Notes under the pieces: generated by a model
The model's input: only the letters and a program-made list of their open reading frames with translations
Told to the model about the DNA's origin: nothing
Database searches by the model: none
Made by a program: the position numbers and the translations under genes
Shown: positions 1 through 7,916 of the stretch, piece after piece
Layout: every line of letters begins with the position of its first letter
Position numbering within the stretch: position 1 is the stretch's first letter
NCBI GenBank assembly: GCA_965206395.1
Contig: CBDBJK010000037.1
Coordinates: 248,001-312,000 of the forward strand
Direction: 5' to 3'
From: CBDBJK01 sp965206395
GTDB taxonomy: Bacteria > Chloroflexota > Dehalococcoidia > Lucifugimonadales > CATOSD01
Length of the DNA stretch: 64,000 bases

Positions 1-1
1 C

Positions 2-262
2 AACCGTCAGAGCGCCATGATTACTGTGACTGTCACCGATGGGACAAATCCCGTCGCGGGCGCAGTGGCCCAGATCACAGTCTCTACCCCCAAGGGCAAC
101 ACGTTAGGGTGCAGCCCTACTACCGACAGCGTGGGGATTGCGAAGTGCACGTACAAGGTCAACTCCAAGCGAGACGGCGGTGGGACTTACACTGTGATAG
201 TCACCGCTTCCAAGTCTGGATACGTCTCTGGAAGTGACGATACCACCTTCACCGCGAACTAA
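2..262 (+). CDS. C-terminal end of an Ig-like-domain surface/secreted protein (5' partial)
   Basis: The reading frame is open to the left edge of the window, so only the last 87 codons are seen; the ATG at 17 is probably internal. The residues form one beta-sandwich repeat of the bacterial Ig-like (Big/invasin) type: a VTVTDGTNPVAGA opening, an STPKG turn, a central Cys pair (LGCSP and AKCTY) and a closing TVTASKSGY strand. Such repeats build extracellular stalks or adhesins, so the whole protein is probably exported. It ends in a short tail after the last strand, without a visible sorting motif. A strong terminator follows at 308-342. The specific function cannot be told from this fragment. 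Confidence 0.6.
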   Translation, partial: NRQSAMITVTVTDGTNPVAGAVAQITVSTPKGNTLGCSPTTDSVGIAKCTYKVNSKRDGGGTYTVIVTASKSGYVSGSDDTTFTAN

Positions 263-307
263 CGGGTTAGCGCGCTGCTAAGGCAGTAAGCAACACAATC
301 GACTCTG

Positions 308-342
308 AGAAGGGGCTGGCACAACGTCAGCCTCTTCTTTTT
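308..342 (+). terminator. Rho-independent terminator
   Basis: An 11-bp stem (AGAAGGGGCTG at 308-318 pairing with CAGCCTCTTCT at 328-338, one G-U wobble) with a 9-nt loop is followed at once by a T-tract ending at 342. It lies 46 bp after the stop of the Ig-like protein and should separate it from the DUF971 gene at 462. Confidence 0.85.
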
Positions 343-461
343 GTGCCTGCGTAAGACACAAAGTGGCATACAGGCTGTCAAATGAAATATACTGAAGTAA
401 CGCTACGCGAATCTGCTTTGCGGCATTTTTCTGAAATACACGTATCAAAAAAGAGGGGCTG

Positions 462-785
462 ATGACGACCAAACAGAGGGTTAGCAATGTCGAGTTGAGC
501 GACGAAGGAATCTCAATCGAGTGGGGCGACGGCCACCATAGCGTTTACGACGCGAAGTACCTCCGCATCAACTGCGGCTGCGCCGAATGCGTGGAGGAGT
601 GGAGCCGTCGAAAGCTGCTCGACCCTGCGTCCGTGCCAGCCAACATCCGCGCAGAGGACTACCTGATGGTGGGACGGTACGCGGTGCAATTTCTCTGGAG
701 TGACACCCACTTCACGGGCATTTACCCCTTCGACACTCTTCGCAAGCTCTGTCCATGCGAAGAGTGCATAGCAGAAGCATCATGA
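462..785 (+). CDS. DUF971 (GBBH-like N-terminal domain) protein
   Basis: A complete 107-residue protein made only of the DUF971 fold, the domain found at the N-terminus of gamma-butyrobetaine hydroxylase and as a stand-alone protein in many bacteria. Visible family features are the ISIEWGDGHHSVY strand pair, the Cys cluster INCGCAEC, the GRYAVQFLWSDTHFTGIYPF block and a C-terminal CPCEEC pair, which together could bind zinc or an Fe-S centre. Stand-alone members have been linked to Fe-S cluster assembly or handling in some organisms, but no exact reaction is established. The stop overlaps the ATG of the next gene (ATGA), so the two are translationally coupled. Confidence 0.8.
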   Translation: MTTKQRVSNVELSDEGISIEWGDGHHSVYDAKYLRINCGCAECVEEWSRRKLLDPASVPANIRAEDYLMVGRYAVQFLWSDTHFTGIYPFDTLRKLCPCEECIAEAS

Positions 786-1498
786 CAAACCAGTTTCCGA
801 AAGCTATTCTGTTCGACCTTGACGACACCATCCTGTCGTACGCAAAGATGGCTGACGTTGTTTGGGCATCGGTCTGCGACAGGTTTGCGCCGCGCGACCA
901 GGGAATCAATCCCGATGATTTGCTGAACGCGATTCGAGAGCACCGAGACTGGTTCTGGAGCGACCCGGTGCGCCACAAGAGAGGACGCCTCAACCCGCAA
1001 GTGGCCTCAAATGAAATCTTGCAAAAGGCCTTCGATCAGCTTGGGGCCGACGTGCCTTCCTCCCTCGTGAGCGAAATCGCCGAGACGTACAGGGCTGAAC
1101 GTGAAGAGGCCGCCAGTCCGTTCCCCGGAGCAATCGACACTCTAGTCCAGATTCGCAAAAGCGGCGTCCGGCTCGCGCTCATCACCAACGGCGGCTCCGA
1201 AGGGCAGCGTTACAAGATAGACCGCTTTGGCATCGCCCCGTTGGTTGACTACATACTCATCGAAGGCGAATTCGGCGTTGGAAAGCCCGACGAAAAGGTT
1301 TATCTTCACGCCCTCGACCAGCTTGGGGCGAAACCAGCCGAGGCGTGGATGGTCGGAGACAACCTTGAATGGGAGATCGCGGCCCCGCAAAAGCTAGGGA
1401 TACGCGGAATATGGGTCGATTGGGCGGGCAATGGTCTGCCGGAATCGACAACCGTCCGCCCCGACCGCATCATACGCGCTATATCAGAGCTTTTGTAG
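782..1498 (+). CDS. HAD-superfamily hydrolase (subfamily IA)
   Basis: This 238-residue protein has all four HAD motifs: FDLDDTI (nucleophile and acid Asp), LITNGG (motif II Ser/Thr), the Lys of FGVGKPDEKVY (motif III) and MVGDNLEWEI (motif IV Asp). An alpha-helical cap of about 90 residues sits between motifs I and II, as in subfamily IA phosphatases of the YjjG/phosphoglycolate phosphatase type. It probably dephosphorylates a small cytosolic metabolite; the substrate cannot be deduced. I chose the ATG at 782 because it overlaps the preceding stop as ATGA and the FPKAILFDLDDT core starts soon after. The TIR gene follows 8 bp downstream. Confidence 0.88.
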   Translation: MTNQFPKAILFDLDDTILSYAKMADVVWASVCDRFAPRDQGINPDDLLNAIREHRDWFWSDPVRHKRGRLNPQVASNEILQKAFDQLGADVPSSLVSEIAETYRAEREEAASPFPGAIDTLVQIRKSGVRLALITNGGSEGQRYKIDRFGIAPLVDYILIEGEFGVGKPDEKVYLHALDQLGAKPAEAWMVGDNLEWEIAAPQKLGIRGIWVDWAGNGLPESTTVRPDRIIRAISELL

Positions 1499-1506
1499 GA
1501 GGAGAT

Positions 1507-2178
1507 TTGTCGCCATTGAAAGCTTTCATCAGCTATTCAACAATCGACAAACAGATCGCGAGACAGATAAAGACCGCCCTTGACGAATATCAGGTGGATG
1601 CCTTCCCAGCGCACGAAGACATCAATGTGTCGCAGGAGTGGAAGGATCGGATCATCCAAGAATTGAAGCAAGCAAATATCGTCGTTGCGCTGCTCAGCAC
1701 TGCCTTAAAGCAATCGGATTGGGCACCGCAGGAAATTGGTTTGGCATCTGCGCGCAGTGACGTATTATTCATTCCCCTTTCGGTGGATGGCACAATTTCG
1801 TTTGGTTTCATTTCGCACATTCAAAGCAAACCGATTCCAGCTGATGGCATTCATAGCGACTTGTTCATCGAGCCAATCATCAATCGCTTCCCTCACCACA
1901 TTATCCTCGCTCTAATCGAGCGAATGGCGAGGGCAGGGAGCTTCCGACGTGCTGAGTCATTAATGTCGCCCTTGGTGCCTCATTTCGATAAATTCGACGA
2001 TGCCGAAATCAGCGCATTCGCTACTGCTTCAATCGAAAATGGTCAGATATGGAACGCAAAAGAATGCCGCGAAAAATACCTGCCAGCCTTCCTTGATCTT
2101 CACTGGTCAACGATGGATTCTAGCAAACGTGAAACGCTCAATTATCAAATCAAAGAAGGAAAAGCGCTCATTCCTTAA
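1507..2178 (+). CDS. TIR-domain protein
   Basis: The first ~130 of 223 residues form a TIR domain: KAFISYSTIDKQIARQI (box 1), the variable loop, ALLSTALKQSDWAPQEIGLA with the Glu (E76 by this start) that is catalytic in TIR NADases, then LFIPLSVDG. The remaining ~90 residues are helical and not recognised. The start is a TTG preceded by AGGAGGAG at ideal spacing; no ATG fits. Bacterial TIR proteins are often NAD-cleaving effectors of antiphage systems (for example Thoeris or TIR-STING), but no sensor or partner gene is next to this one. Base composition is clearly more AT-rich than the flanking genes, suggesting transfer. NADase activity is inferred from the conserved Glu only. Confidence 0.8.
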   Translation: MSPLKAFISYSTIDKQIARQIKTALDEYQVDAFPAHEDINVSQEWKDRIIQELKQANIVVALLSTALKQSDWAPQEIGLASARSDVLFIPLSVDGTISFGFISHIQSKPIPADGIHSDLFIEPIINRFPHHIILALIERMARAGSFRRAESLMSPLVPHFDKFDDAEISAFATASIENGQIWNAKECREKYLPAFLDLHWSTMDSSKRETLNYQIKEGKALIP

Positions 2179-2266
2179 GATTCAGTCCTTGTTACACTCT
2201 ACAACGCCATATTCTAAACTGTTTTACGCCATCCACTTGTTGTGAGCAACTCCCTGAGCGCAAGCC

Positions 2267-3343
2267 CTAGAGTATCCTACCTCCAGGCATGTTTATCCAG
2301 GTGCTCATTTCGTGAGGCGAGGTGACGACCTCCGCTTCTTGCACGTAGGCAGGCGAAAGCTGGCCGATGGACGTAACTCCCATCAGGGCCATCGCAATGA
2401 CAAGCTCCTCCGCCAGGATTTCCAGAACGCGTACAAGACCTTCCTGGCCTGCCGCCGCCAATCCCCAGCCCTGAAGTTTTCCGATGGCAACGGCCTTGAC
2501 TCCAAGCGCGACGGCCTTCGCTATATCGTTGCCACGCTGAACTCCGCCGTCCAAAACAATGTCGGCCTTGCCATCGACCACTCCGACGATCTCCTTGAGA
2601 ATGTCCATAGTGCCCAACCCATGATCTAGCTGACGCCCGCCATGATTTGATACCCATATGACATCAACGCCATGCTCTATCGCCAGCGCTGCGTCCTCGG
2701 CCGTCGCTATGCCTTTGAGCATGAAGGGCAGGCCAGCCAGTTCCTTGATTCTGTCCACAGTGTCCCAAGTGACGGACGCCCCGTATGACGGGTCGACGGG
2801 ATTGCGTCTGGTGGCGGGTGTCCATCGGCTTAGCAGTGGCCTCTCTCTGCGACTGTAATGGGCGGTATCGACTGTGATGCATATTGCTTCATAGCCAGCC
2901 TGCTTCGCCCGCCCGATCATGTCCTCGACCCACGCCCAATCCCCACGAATGTATAGCTGAAACACCTTGGGGTTGCCTGCGCTCGCGGCAGTCTCCTCTA
3001 GGCTTGGCTCCGTGACCGAGCTAAGAACGTGCATCGTTCCGAACTCCGCGGCGGCTTTGGTGGCAGCAGCGCCTGCTTCAGGCGTGAAGACCTGCAGCGA
3101 GCCTATTGGAGCCAGAATCACCGGTATCCGCAGTTGATGACCGAGAAACGTGGTTGATGTATCGATCTTGGATACGTCGACGAGCACTCGCGGGCGAAAA
3201 GCTATACGGTCGAACGCCAGCCGATTTCGCCGCATGGTCGTCTCGGACTCTGAAGCGCCTGCCAGATAGTCCCAAGCGCCCTGGGAAAGATTGCGTCTCG
3301 CAATCTGAACGATCTCCTGGATGCTCACAAACTCAGAATTCAC
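2267..3343 (-). CDS. FMN-dependent alpha-hydroxy-acid oxidase/dehydrogenase (lactate/glycolate oxidase family)
   Basis: A 358-residue TIM-barrel flavoenzyme of the LldD/glycolate oxidase/lactate 2-monooxygenase family, the usual length. Family blocks are present in order: the N-terminal GAWDYLAGASESETT, FRPRVLVDVSKIDTSTT, PVILAPIGSLQVFTPEAG, FQLYI, the catalytic VSNHGGRQLDH (active-site His) and DGGVQRGNDIAKAVALG for FMN phosphate binding. It oxidises a small L-2-hydroxyacid to the 2-oxoacid; lactate, glycolate and others cannot be told apart here. The motif set argues against isopentenyl-diphosphate isomerase, a related fold. It is the last gene of a minus-strand run with menG/ubiE and nnrED, and would feed electrons to O2 or the quinone pool. 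Confidence 0.88.
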   Translation of the reverse strand: MNSEFVSIQEIVQIARRNLSQGAWDYLAGASESETTMRRNRLAFDRIAFRPRVLVDVSKIDTSTTFLGHQLRIPVILAPIGSLQVFTPEAGAAATKAAAEFGTMHVLSSVTEPSLEETAASAGNPKVFQLYIRGDWAWVEDMIGRAKQAGYEAICITVDTAHYSRRERPLLSRWTPATRRNPVDPSYGASVTWDTVDRIKELAGLPFMLKGIATAEDAALAIEHGVDVIWVSNHGGRQLDHGLGTMDILKEIVGVVDGKADIVLDGGVQRGNDIAKAVALGVKAVAIGKLQGWGLAAAGQEGLVRVLEILAEELVIAMALMGVTSIGQLSPAYVQEAEVVTSPHEMSTWINMPGGRIL

Positions 3344-3400
3344 TTATATGCCTCCTCATTTCCTAATGGGGTCGATTCTAACAGAATTCGGGGGACAACG

Positions 3401-4123
3401 CTAAAGTCTCTTTTCACCGATTAGAATTGCCACCGCACCCAGGCCTAGCTTACGATAGCTCACATTTTGGAGTCCAGCCTCTTCCATCAATGACGCCAGC
3501 TCGTTCGCGCTGAGGAACTCCTGCACCGACTCCGGCAGATAGGTGTACGCCTCGCGGTCTCCCGCTATCAGCGCGCCCACGGAAGGCGTCACGTAGCGAA
3601 AAAGAATCGGTAGCAGCTTGCTCAACAGACCCCTGCCGTCAATCCGAACGATTTCTAAAATCACAACCCGACCGCTGGGCACGACTACGCGCGCCATTTC
3701 CGCAAGCGCCTGCGGTACGTCAATGAAGTTGCGTATGCCGAAGCCAACGGTCGTGCAGATGAAGCTGTCGTCGGGAAAGGGCAGCGCATGAGCGTCGCCG
3801 ACCGTAAGAGTCAGAAGATCAGCGATGCCCTGTCGTCTAGCTTTACGGGCGGCTATCGAAAGCATTTCTGGAGTGTAGTCCAGCCCAACTACGTGGGATA
3901 CAGAGGTCTTGCGAGCGAGATCGAATGCGAAGTCGCCTGTGCCGGTGGCAATGTCCAGCGCAAGCCCGGACAGGTCACCGACGGCTAGGCGGGTGGCCCT
4001 TCGACGCCAGACGTAGTGCATCCCTCCCGTCATTATGGTGTTGAGAAGATCGTACCGGCGTGATATGCGTGCGAACATTCGCGTCACATATCTGGTTCGC
4101 TCCTCTCCACGAAGATGCGCCAA
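3401..4123 (-). CDS. ubiE: Demethylmenaquinone/ubiquinone C-methyltransferase
   Basis: A 240-residue class I SAM methyltransferase with the UbiE/MenG signatures: YDLLNTIMTGGMHYVWRR near the N-terminus, the SAM-binding LDIATGTGDFAFDLA, DYTPEML, VGDAHALPFPDDSF and GFGIRNFIDVPQALAEMARV. In a lineage using menaquinone it would perform the last step of menaquinone synthesis, giving the carrier reduced by the complex I encoded at 28-42 kb; no ubiquinone-specific gene is in the window, so menG is an equally good name. The product is cytosolic and membrane-associated. The gene starts 23 bp after nnrED on the same strand. Confidence 0.92.
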   Translation of the reverse strand: MAHLRGEERTRYVTRMFARISRRYDLLNTIMTGGMHYVWRRRATRLAVGDLSGLALDIATGTGDFAFDLARKTSVSHVVGLDYTPEMLSIAARKARRQGIADLLTLTVGDAHALPFPDDSFICTTVGFGIRNFIDVPQALAEMARVVVPSGRVVILEIVRIDGRGLLSKLLPILFRYVTPSVGALIAGDREAYTYLPESVQEFLSANELASLMEEAGLQNVSYRKLGLGAVAILIGEKRL

Positions 4124-4146
4124 AAAGCTCCCTCCACTTGTAGGGG

Positions 4147-5739
4147 TTAAGGGTTTTGGGGTTTGGGTCGAGGGTCTCTAAGCCCTTTGATTACGCGGGG
4201 CAGAATTGGCAGCAGATCGCTGGCTATCATGCCCGTGTCGCCGAGCGCATCGCGGACTCGTTCGCCTGCCGCGCCGTGCAGGTAGACGCCCAACGATGCA
4301 GCGTCATCGAGAGTCAAGCCTTGAGATAGCAGGCCTGCGATTGATCCAGCCAGAACGTCGCCAGTGCCAGCCGAGGCCAGTCCAGGATTAGCGAAGGGGC
4401 TTATCATGGCCCTGCCATCGGGAAACGCCACGACGGTATAAGCGCCCTTTAGTACCGTGACCTTGTTCCACTTCATCGCCGAGTTAACGGCTTTATTGAC
4501 GCGGTCGCCTTGAATATCGCTGGTGGACTCGCCCGTCAATCGCGTCATCTCACCAGGATGCGGCGTAACGATGGCTGTGGTCGGAAATCTCTCCCACCAT
4601 CCTTTTTCTGCTGATGTTGACATCGACAGAAAATTAAGGCCGTCGGCGTCCACAATGGCAGGCGGTAGGGTAGCGCCTGAATAAAGCAGCCGCTCGATGA
4701 AGGCGCCGGTTTCAGGGGCCTGACCCATGCCACAGCCAACGAGCATGGCGCTATACCCGTCCAGGTTCTCGAAGATAATAGAGGCGGCCTCGTCAGGCGA
4801 CACCACGCCCGGCGAGGATTCAGGCAGAGGCAAATACGTGGGCTCGGTAGCCTTCGATGCTACCGCCATTTGAAGGCTCTGCGGTATCGCAACCGTCACC
4901 AACCCCGCCCCAACACGAGTCGCGGAAGTCGCTGCAAGGTAGGCTGCGCCGACATAGTTTCGGGAGCCTGCCACGACGAGCGTCCGGCCAAAGCTGCCCT
5001 TGTGCGCGGCGGAGGGTCTGACAGGTAAAATAGCGGATGCCCAGGCGGATGTCATCAATTCCAAGGCAACATCATTATCGAGGCCGCCTGGTATGCCGAT
5101 GTCCAGTATCTCCAGGCTGCCGGTCTTTTCCGCGCCAGGGAACACAAACAGTCCTACCTTTGGGTAGCCGAGAGTCAGCGTAATGTCCGTTGTCGGGCAT
5201 ACGGGGTCAACCGCACCCGTATCGGCGTCGAGTCCTGTGGGCAAGTCCATAGCCAGGACACGCAGCTCAGGCCGTCGCGCTCTGGCGTCCGAAAGTTCCA
5301 GGAGTATCGCCTTCAGCGCGCCCTCGATGGGACGAGCGCGGCCCGTGCCTAGAACCGAGTCTACTACCAGATGAGCAGACGCTAGCGCCTCCTTCAACCG
5401 CACGAGGCCTTCGTCCTGCGAAGCGTGAGCAATGAGCAAGCCCAGTTCGCGGACGATGTCCAGCTTCGGGTCGGGTTCCCGCCTGTCATGGCAAAGATAA
5501 ACCAGGACACGCGCTCCCCAGCGATGCAGATGCCGCGCGGTCACGAGGCCATCGCCCCCGTTGTTGCCAGGACCTACGAGGACGACCACCGGCACGCCAA
5601 CCAGATGCCCAAGGTGATGCCGGATGCGTTGGGCCACAACGAGGCCCGCGTTCTCCATGAGCGCGTCTTTGGTTACGCCCGCCTCCTCGGAACGATCCTC
5701 TATGCTGCGCATCTGGTCTGCGGTTACGATTTTCATCAT
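4147..5739 (-). CDS. nnrD: Bifunctional NAD(P)HX epimerase / ADP-dependent NAD(P)HX dehydratase
   Basis: This 530-residue fusion repairs hydrated NADH and NADPH. The N-terminal ~215 residues are the YjeF epimerase (NnrE): IVTADQMRSIEDR, LMENAGLVVA and the VGPGNNGGDGLVTARHL motif. The C-terminal half is the ribokinase-like dehydratase (NnrD): AHKGSFGRTLVVAGS, TPHPGEMTRL, VLKGAYTVVA and the nucleotide-binding NPGLASAGTGDVLAGSIAGLL. The length matches other bacterial fusions. Two ATG codons stand in tandem at the start; either can serve. It begins only 11 bp after the LLM oxidoreductase, so the two are probably co-transcribed, which fits a need for nicotinamide cofactor repair beside redox enzymes. 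Confidence 0.93.
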   Translation of the reverse strand: MMKIVTADQMRSIEDRSEEAGVTKDALMENAGLVVAQRIRHHLGHLVGVPVVVLVGPGNNGGDGLVTARHLHRWGARVLVYLCHDRREPDPKLDIVRELGLLIAHASQDEGLVRLKEALASAHLVVDSVLGTGRARPIEGALKAILLELSDARARRPELRVLAMDLPTGLDADTGAVDPVCPTTDITLTLGYPKVGLFVFPGAEKTGSLEILDIGIPGGLDNDVALELMTSAWASAILPVRPSAAHKGSFGRTLVVAGSRNYVGAAYLAATSATRVGAGLVTVAIPQSLQMAVASKATEPTYLPLPESSPGVVSPDEAASIIFENLDGYSAMLVGCGMGQAPETGAFIERLLYSGATLPPAIVDADGLNFLSMSTSAEKGWWERFPTTAIVTPHPGEMTRLTGESTSDIQGDRVNKAVNSAMKWNKVTVLKGAYTVVAFPDGRAMISPFANPGLASAGTGDVLAGSIAGLLSQGLTLDDAASLGVYLHGAAGERVRDALGDTGMIASDLLPILPRVIKGLRDPRPKPQNP

Positions 5740-5750
5740 GCGTTGGGCGA

Positions 5751-6677
5751 CTAGATTTTGCCGACGAGCAACTTCAACAGCGCCCGCGTCCTTGAGACAG
5801 AAGCATCCTCGTCGTCGCCCACGGGGAAGATGGAAGCCAATAGTTCCGTTGCACCCGCGTCGGCAACGGCACGAAGCTGGCCCTCGACCTCGTCCTCGCT
5901 GCCGACGATAGCTATATCAACCGGACTTTCGACGCCCTCTATATCCAACATACGCCGGTAGCTCGGCAGTTGACCGTAGCGGACAAAGTTCTCCGCGGCC
6001 TGTTGACGTGCGGCCACGGGGTCGTCTGTGACGGCGATGGGAAAGCCCGCGCAGATTCGCGGCTTCGGACGGCCAACAGCTTCGGCGGCGGCATTGATGC
6101 GCGGCCCGATATGCGATTCCAGCGTCTTCGGGCCTACCATCCACGTTATCGTGCCTTCGGACAGTTCGCCTGCTATACGCAACATTCTGGGCGCGAGCGC
6201 AGCAATCAGAATAGGAAAGGTCGACGCGCTCGGCACGTCTATTGCGGCGTTGACGCGGAACACCTCTCCGCTGAACTCGACGCTGCCCTTGTCAACGAGC
6301 GTGCGCAGCACCGTAAGATACTCTTGCATGTGGAGCGCGGGCCGCTCGAAAGGGAGTCCCCACCTGTCTTCGACTGCCGGTCTGTGCGACAAGCCGATGC
6401 CAAGGTCAAGCCTACCGCTCATTGCGGCGTTGGCAGTAAGCGCCTGTTGAGCTAGAACCACCGGATGACGCGGAAAAGTCGGCACAACGGCGGTTCCCAT
6501 CTGAATGCGCTTCGTCTTCTGACCGGCGAGGGCAAACAGAGTCAGCGCGTCAATACCCGCGACTTGAGCCGACCAGAAGCTGTCAAAGCCGTCGTTCTCG
6601 GCGTCAACCGCCTGCTGAACCTGACCTTCGAGGTCTGCCGATGAACCTACCGAGCCTATGAAAATACCTATACGCAT
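5751..6677 (-). CDS. LLM-class (luciferase-like) F420/flavin-dependent oxidoreductase
   Basis: The 308-residue product has the bacterial-luciferase TIM barrel: MRIGIFIGSVGSSADLE at the N-terminus, AENDGFDSFWSAQ, IQMGTAVVPTFPRHPVVLAQQALT, SGRLDLGIGLSH and a late PRICAGFPIAVTDD strand. It resembles the F420-dependent MSMEG_4879-type subfamily (tentative). These enzymes move a hydride between reduced F420 or FMN and a small substrate; the substrate is unknown. I place the start at the ATG at 6677, where GGAG lies 6 nt upstream, rather than at the in-frame ATG 12 nt earlier. The second LLM gene of the window (19221-20270) is only distantly similar. Confidence 0.85.
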   Translation of the reverse strand: MRIGIFIGSVGSSADLEGQVQQAVDAENDGFDSFWSAQVAGIDALTLFALAGQKTKRIQMGTAVVPTFPRHPVVLAQQALTANAAMSGRLDLGIGLSHRPAVEDRWGLPFERPALHMQEYLTVLRTLVDKGSVEFSGEVFRVNAAIDVPSASTFPILIAALAPRMLRIAGELSEGTITWMVGPKTLESHIGPRINAAAEAVGRPKPRICAGFPIAVTDDPVAARQQAAENFVRYGQLPSYRRMLDIEGVESPVDIAIVGSEDEVEGQLRAVADAGATELLASIFPVGDDEDASVSRTRALLKLLVGKI

Positions 6678-6702
6678 TTTATTCTCCATATCCTGATAAT
6701 AG

Positions 6703-7116
6703 CTATTTGCCTGCCTGCTCGTCCTGCCACCGGCGGGCCTCGGCACGGGCGACAAAGCGATTGGGCGCGTTCATGCTTCGTCTGCGCAGGTCAATGGCAG
6801 GCGCAATCTCGGTCTGGCTCCGGCCCCTCTGCATCTGAGCTTGTTGGAAGTTGTCCAGGTCTTTGGCAAAGGCCATCTGCCATCCGTAGGTGCGGTCGAA
6901 TACGGGTTGAGTCTCCAGCACACCCACCTCATTGAACCTGTCCATGAACTGTAGGTCAGCAATCGACTCGCCCTCCCATATGAAGACACGCCGGTTGTCG
7001 GCAAGATTATACGCGCCGGCAATCTTGATGCCAGGCGGTGGGTCGCCTTGCCATATGGTAGCCCATAGCCCAGGGTCACGCGCCCGCTCGGAGGTTAGTA
7101 TGGAAACATAAAGCAT
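6703..7116 (-). CDS. Conserved hypothetical protein, possibly a dimeric alpha/beta-barrel domain
   Basis: I do not recognise this 137-residue protein. It opens with a strand-like MLYVSILTSERARDPGLW, has an IKIAGAYNLADNRRVFIWEGESIADLQFMDRF segment whose strand-helix pattern resembles small ferredoxin-like alpha/beta-barrel proteins, and ends in a charged, probably disordered tail rich in Arg and Gln. There is no signal peptide or membrane segment. The stop lies 25 bp upstream of the LLM oxidoreductase on the same strand, so an accessory role to that enzyme is possible but unproven. Confidence 0.55.
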   Translation of the reverse strand: MLYVSILTSERARDPGLWATIWQGDPPPGIKIAGAYNLADNRRVFIWEGESIADLQFMDRFNEVGVLETQPVFDRTYGWQMAFAKDLDNFQQAQMQRGRSQTEIAPAIDLRRRSMNAPNRFVARAEARRWQDEQAGK

Positions 7117-7194
7117 GATAGAGTTCCCCTTAAAAGCGCGCTAAGAAATCGACCTGAAGTCTCAGAGCGCGCGTAATTTTGAATTTGTTCCAAT

Positions 7195-7290
7195 GCGTTC
7201 TAAGCCGTGCCTCTGACCTCACCCCGCGCTGTCCAGGGCTTGTCGTAGGTCTGCAAGGCTCCTCTCCGTGAACGGAGAGGGGAGGCCGAA
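7195..7290. repeat. Dispersed palindromic repeat, GACCTCACCCC family
   Basis: The intergenic stretch upstream of the 6703-7116 gene holds GACCTCACCCC (7215-7225), a shared word GTCGTAGGTCT and a hairpin CCTCTCCGT-GA-ACGGAGAGG (7261-7280). The same elements recur around 19101 and 57035. It contains no gene. Confidence 0.65.
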
Positions 7291-7366
7291 AGCAAGGTTT
7301 CCCTTATATGACGCTGGGTGATGCAGGCACATTGCATAAAAACATCGTCCCAGGTCATGTGGCTGC

Positions 7367-7762
7367 CTATCCTCTTACGATGGGCAGCGTGTTTTCGTGC
7401 TCGCTCTCTCCGACCACGAAGGCGACTGCGAACTCGTCTGAGTGCGACAACGAGAGGGCTAGCTGCTCGACTCCAAGAAGCTGCGCGCGGGCAAGCGCCT
7501 TGCGATGCAGCTTTACGGTGGGCGCGCTGCCTCTGCGCCGCTCTACCTCGATGTCCTTCCAGGGAACGCCCCGTATACCGGTTCCCAACGCCTTCATCAC
7601 CGCCTCTTTGGCGGCGAACCGGCTGGCAAGCTGCGGCGGGCGTCCTCGGCAATAGGCTATCTCGCCCTCGGTATAAATGCGGCGCAGAAATCTCTCGCCA
7701 TACTGCTCTGCGACACGTTTGACGCGCGGAATTTCGATAATGTCTACGCCGGTAACAAGCAT
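7367..7762 (-). CDS. acpS: Holo-[acyl-carrier-protein] synthase
   Basis: A 131-residue AcpS of normal length. It transfers 4'-phosphopantetheine from CoA to the Ser of apo-ACP, activating fatty acid synthesis in the cytosol. The Mg-binding and catalytic signatures are GVDIIEIPRV near the N-terminus (Asp), RFAAKEAVMKALGTG (Glu and Lys) and the C-terminal LSLSHSDEFAVAFV. The ATG at 7762 has AGAGGA just upstream and directly begins the GVDIIEI strand. A TATAAT on the minus strand at 7805-7800 is a likely -10 box. The gene is divergent from folD. Confidence 0.94.
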   Translation of the reverse strand: MLVTGVDIIEIPRVKRVAEQYGERFLRRIYTEGEIAYCRGRPPQLASRFAAKEAVMKALGTGIRGVPWKDIEVERRRGSAPTVKLHRKALARAQLLGVEQLALSLSHSDEFAVAFVVGESEHENTLPIVRG

Positions 7763-7916
7763 GTTTGTCCTCTGTGCGTTGTGATTGTAGGCCGCCGATA
7801 TTATAGACTGCTGACATGTTAATTGAAAACACGCTTTATTCGACGCACATCTCGATTATATACTTGGGGAGTAGCAATTTTCTGAATAATATGACCTTTT
7901 GCAGGAGGCGTTCCTC

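Noticed and set aside
5970..6455. 161-codon plus-strand open frame over the LLM gene
   Set aside because: Arg-rich composition typical of an antisense frame in GC-rich DNA; the LLM gene on the other strand is unambiguous.
7200..7832. 210-codon minus-strand open frame over acpS
   Set aside because: It is an antisense-frame shadow of acpS and of a repeat, Arg-rich and without family likeness.
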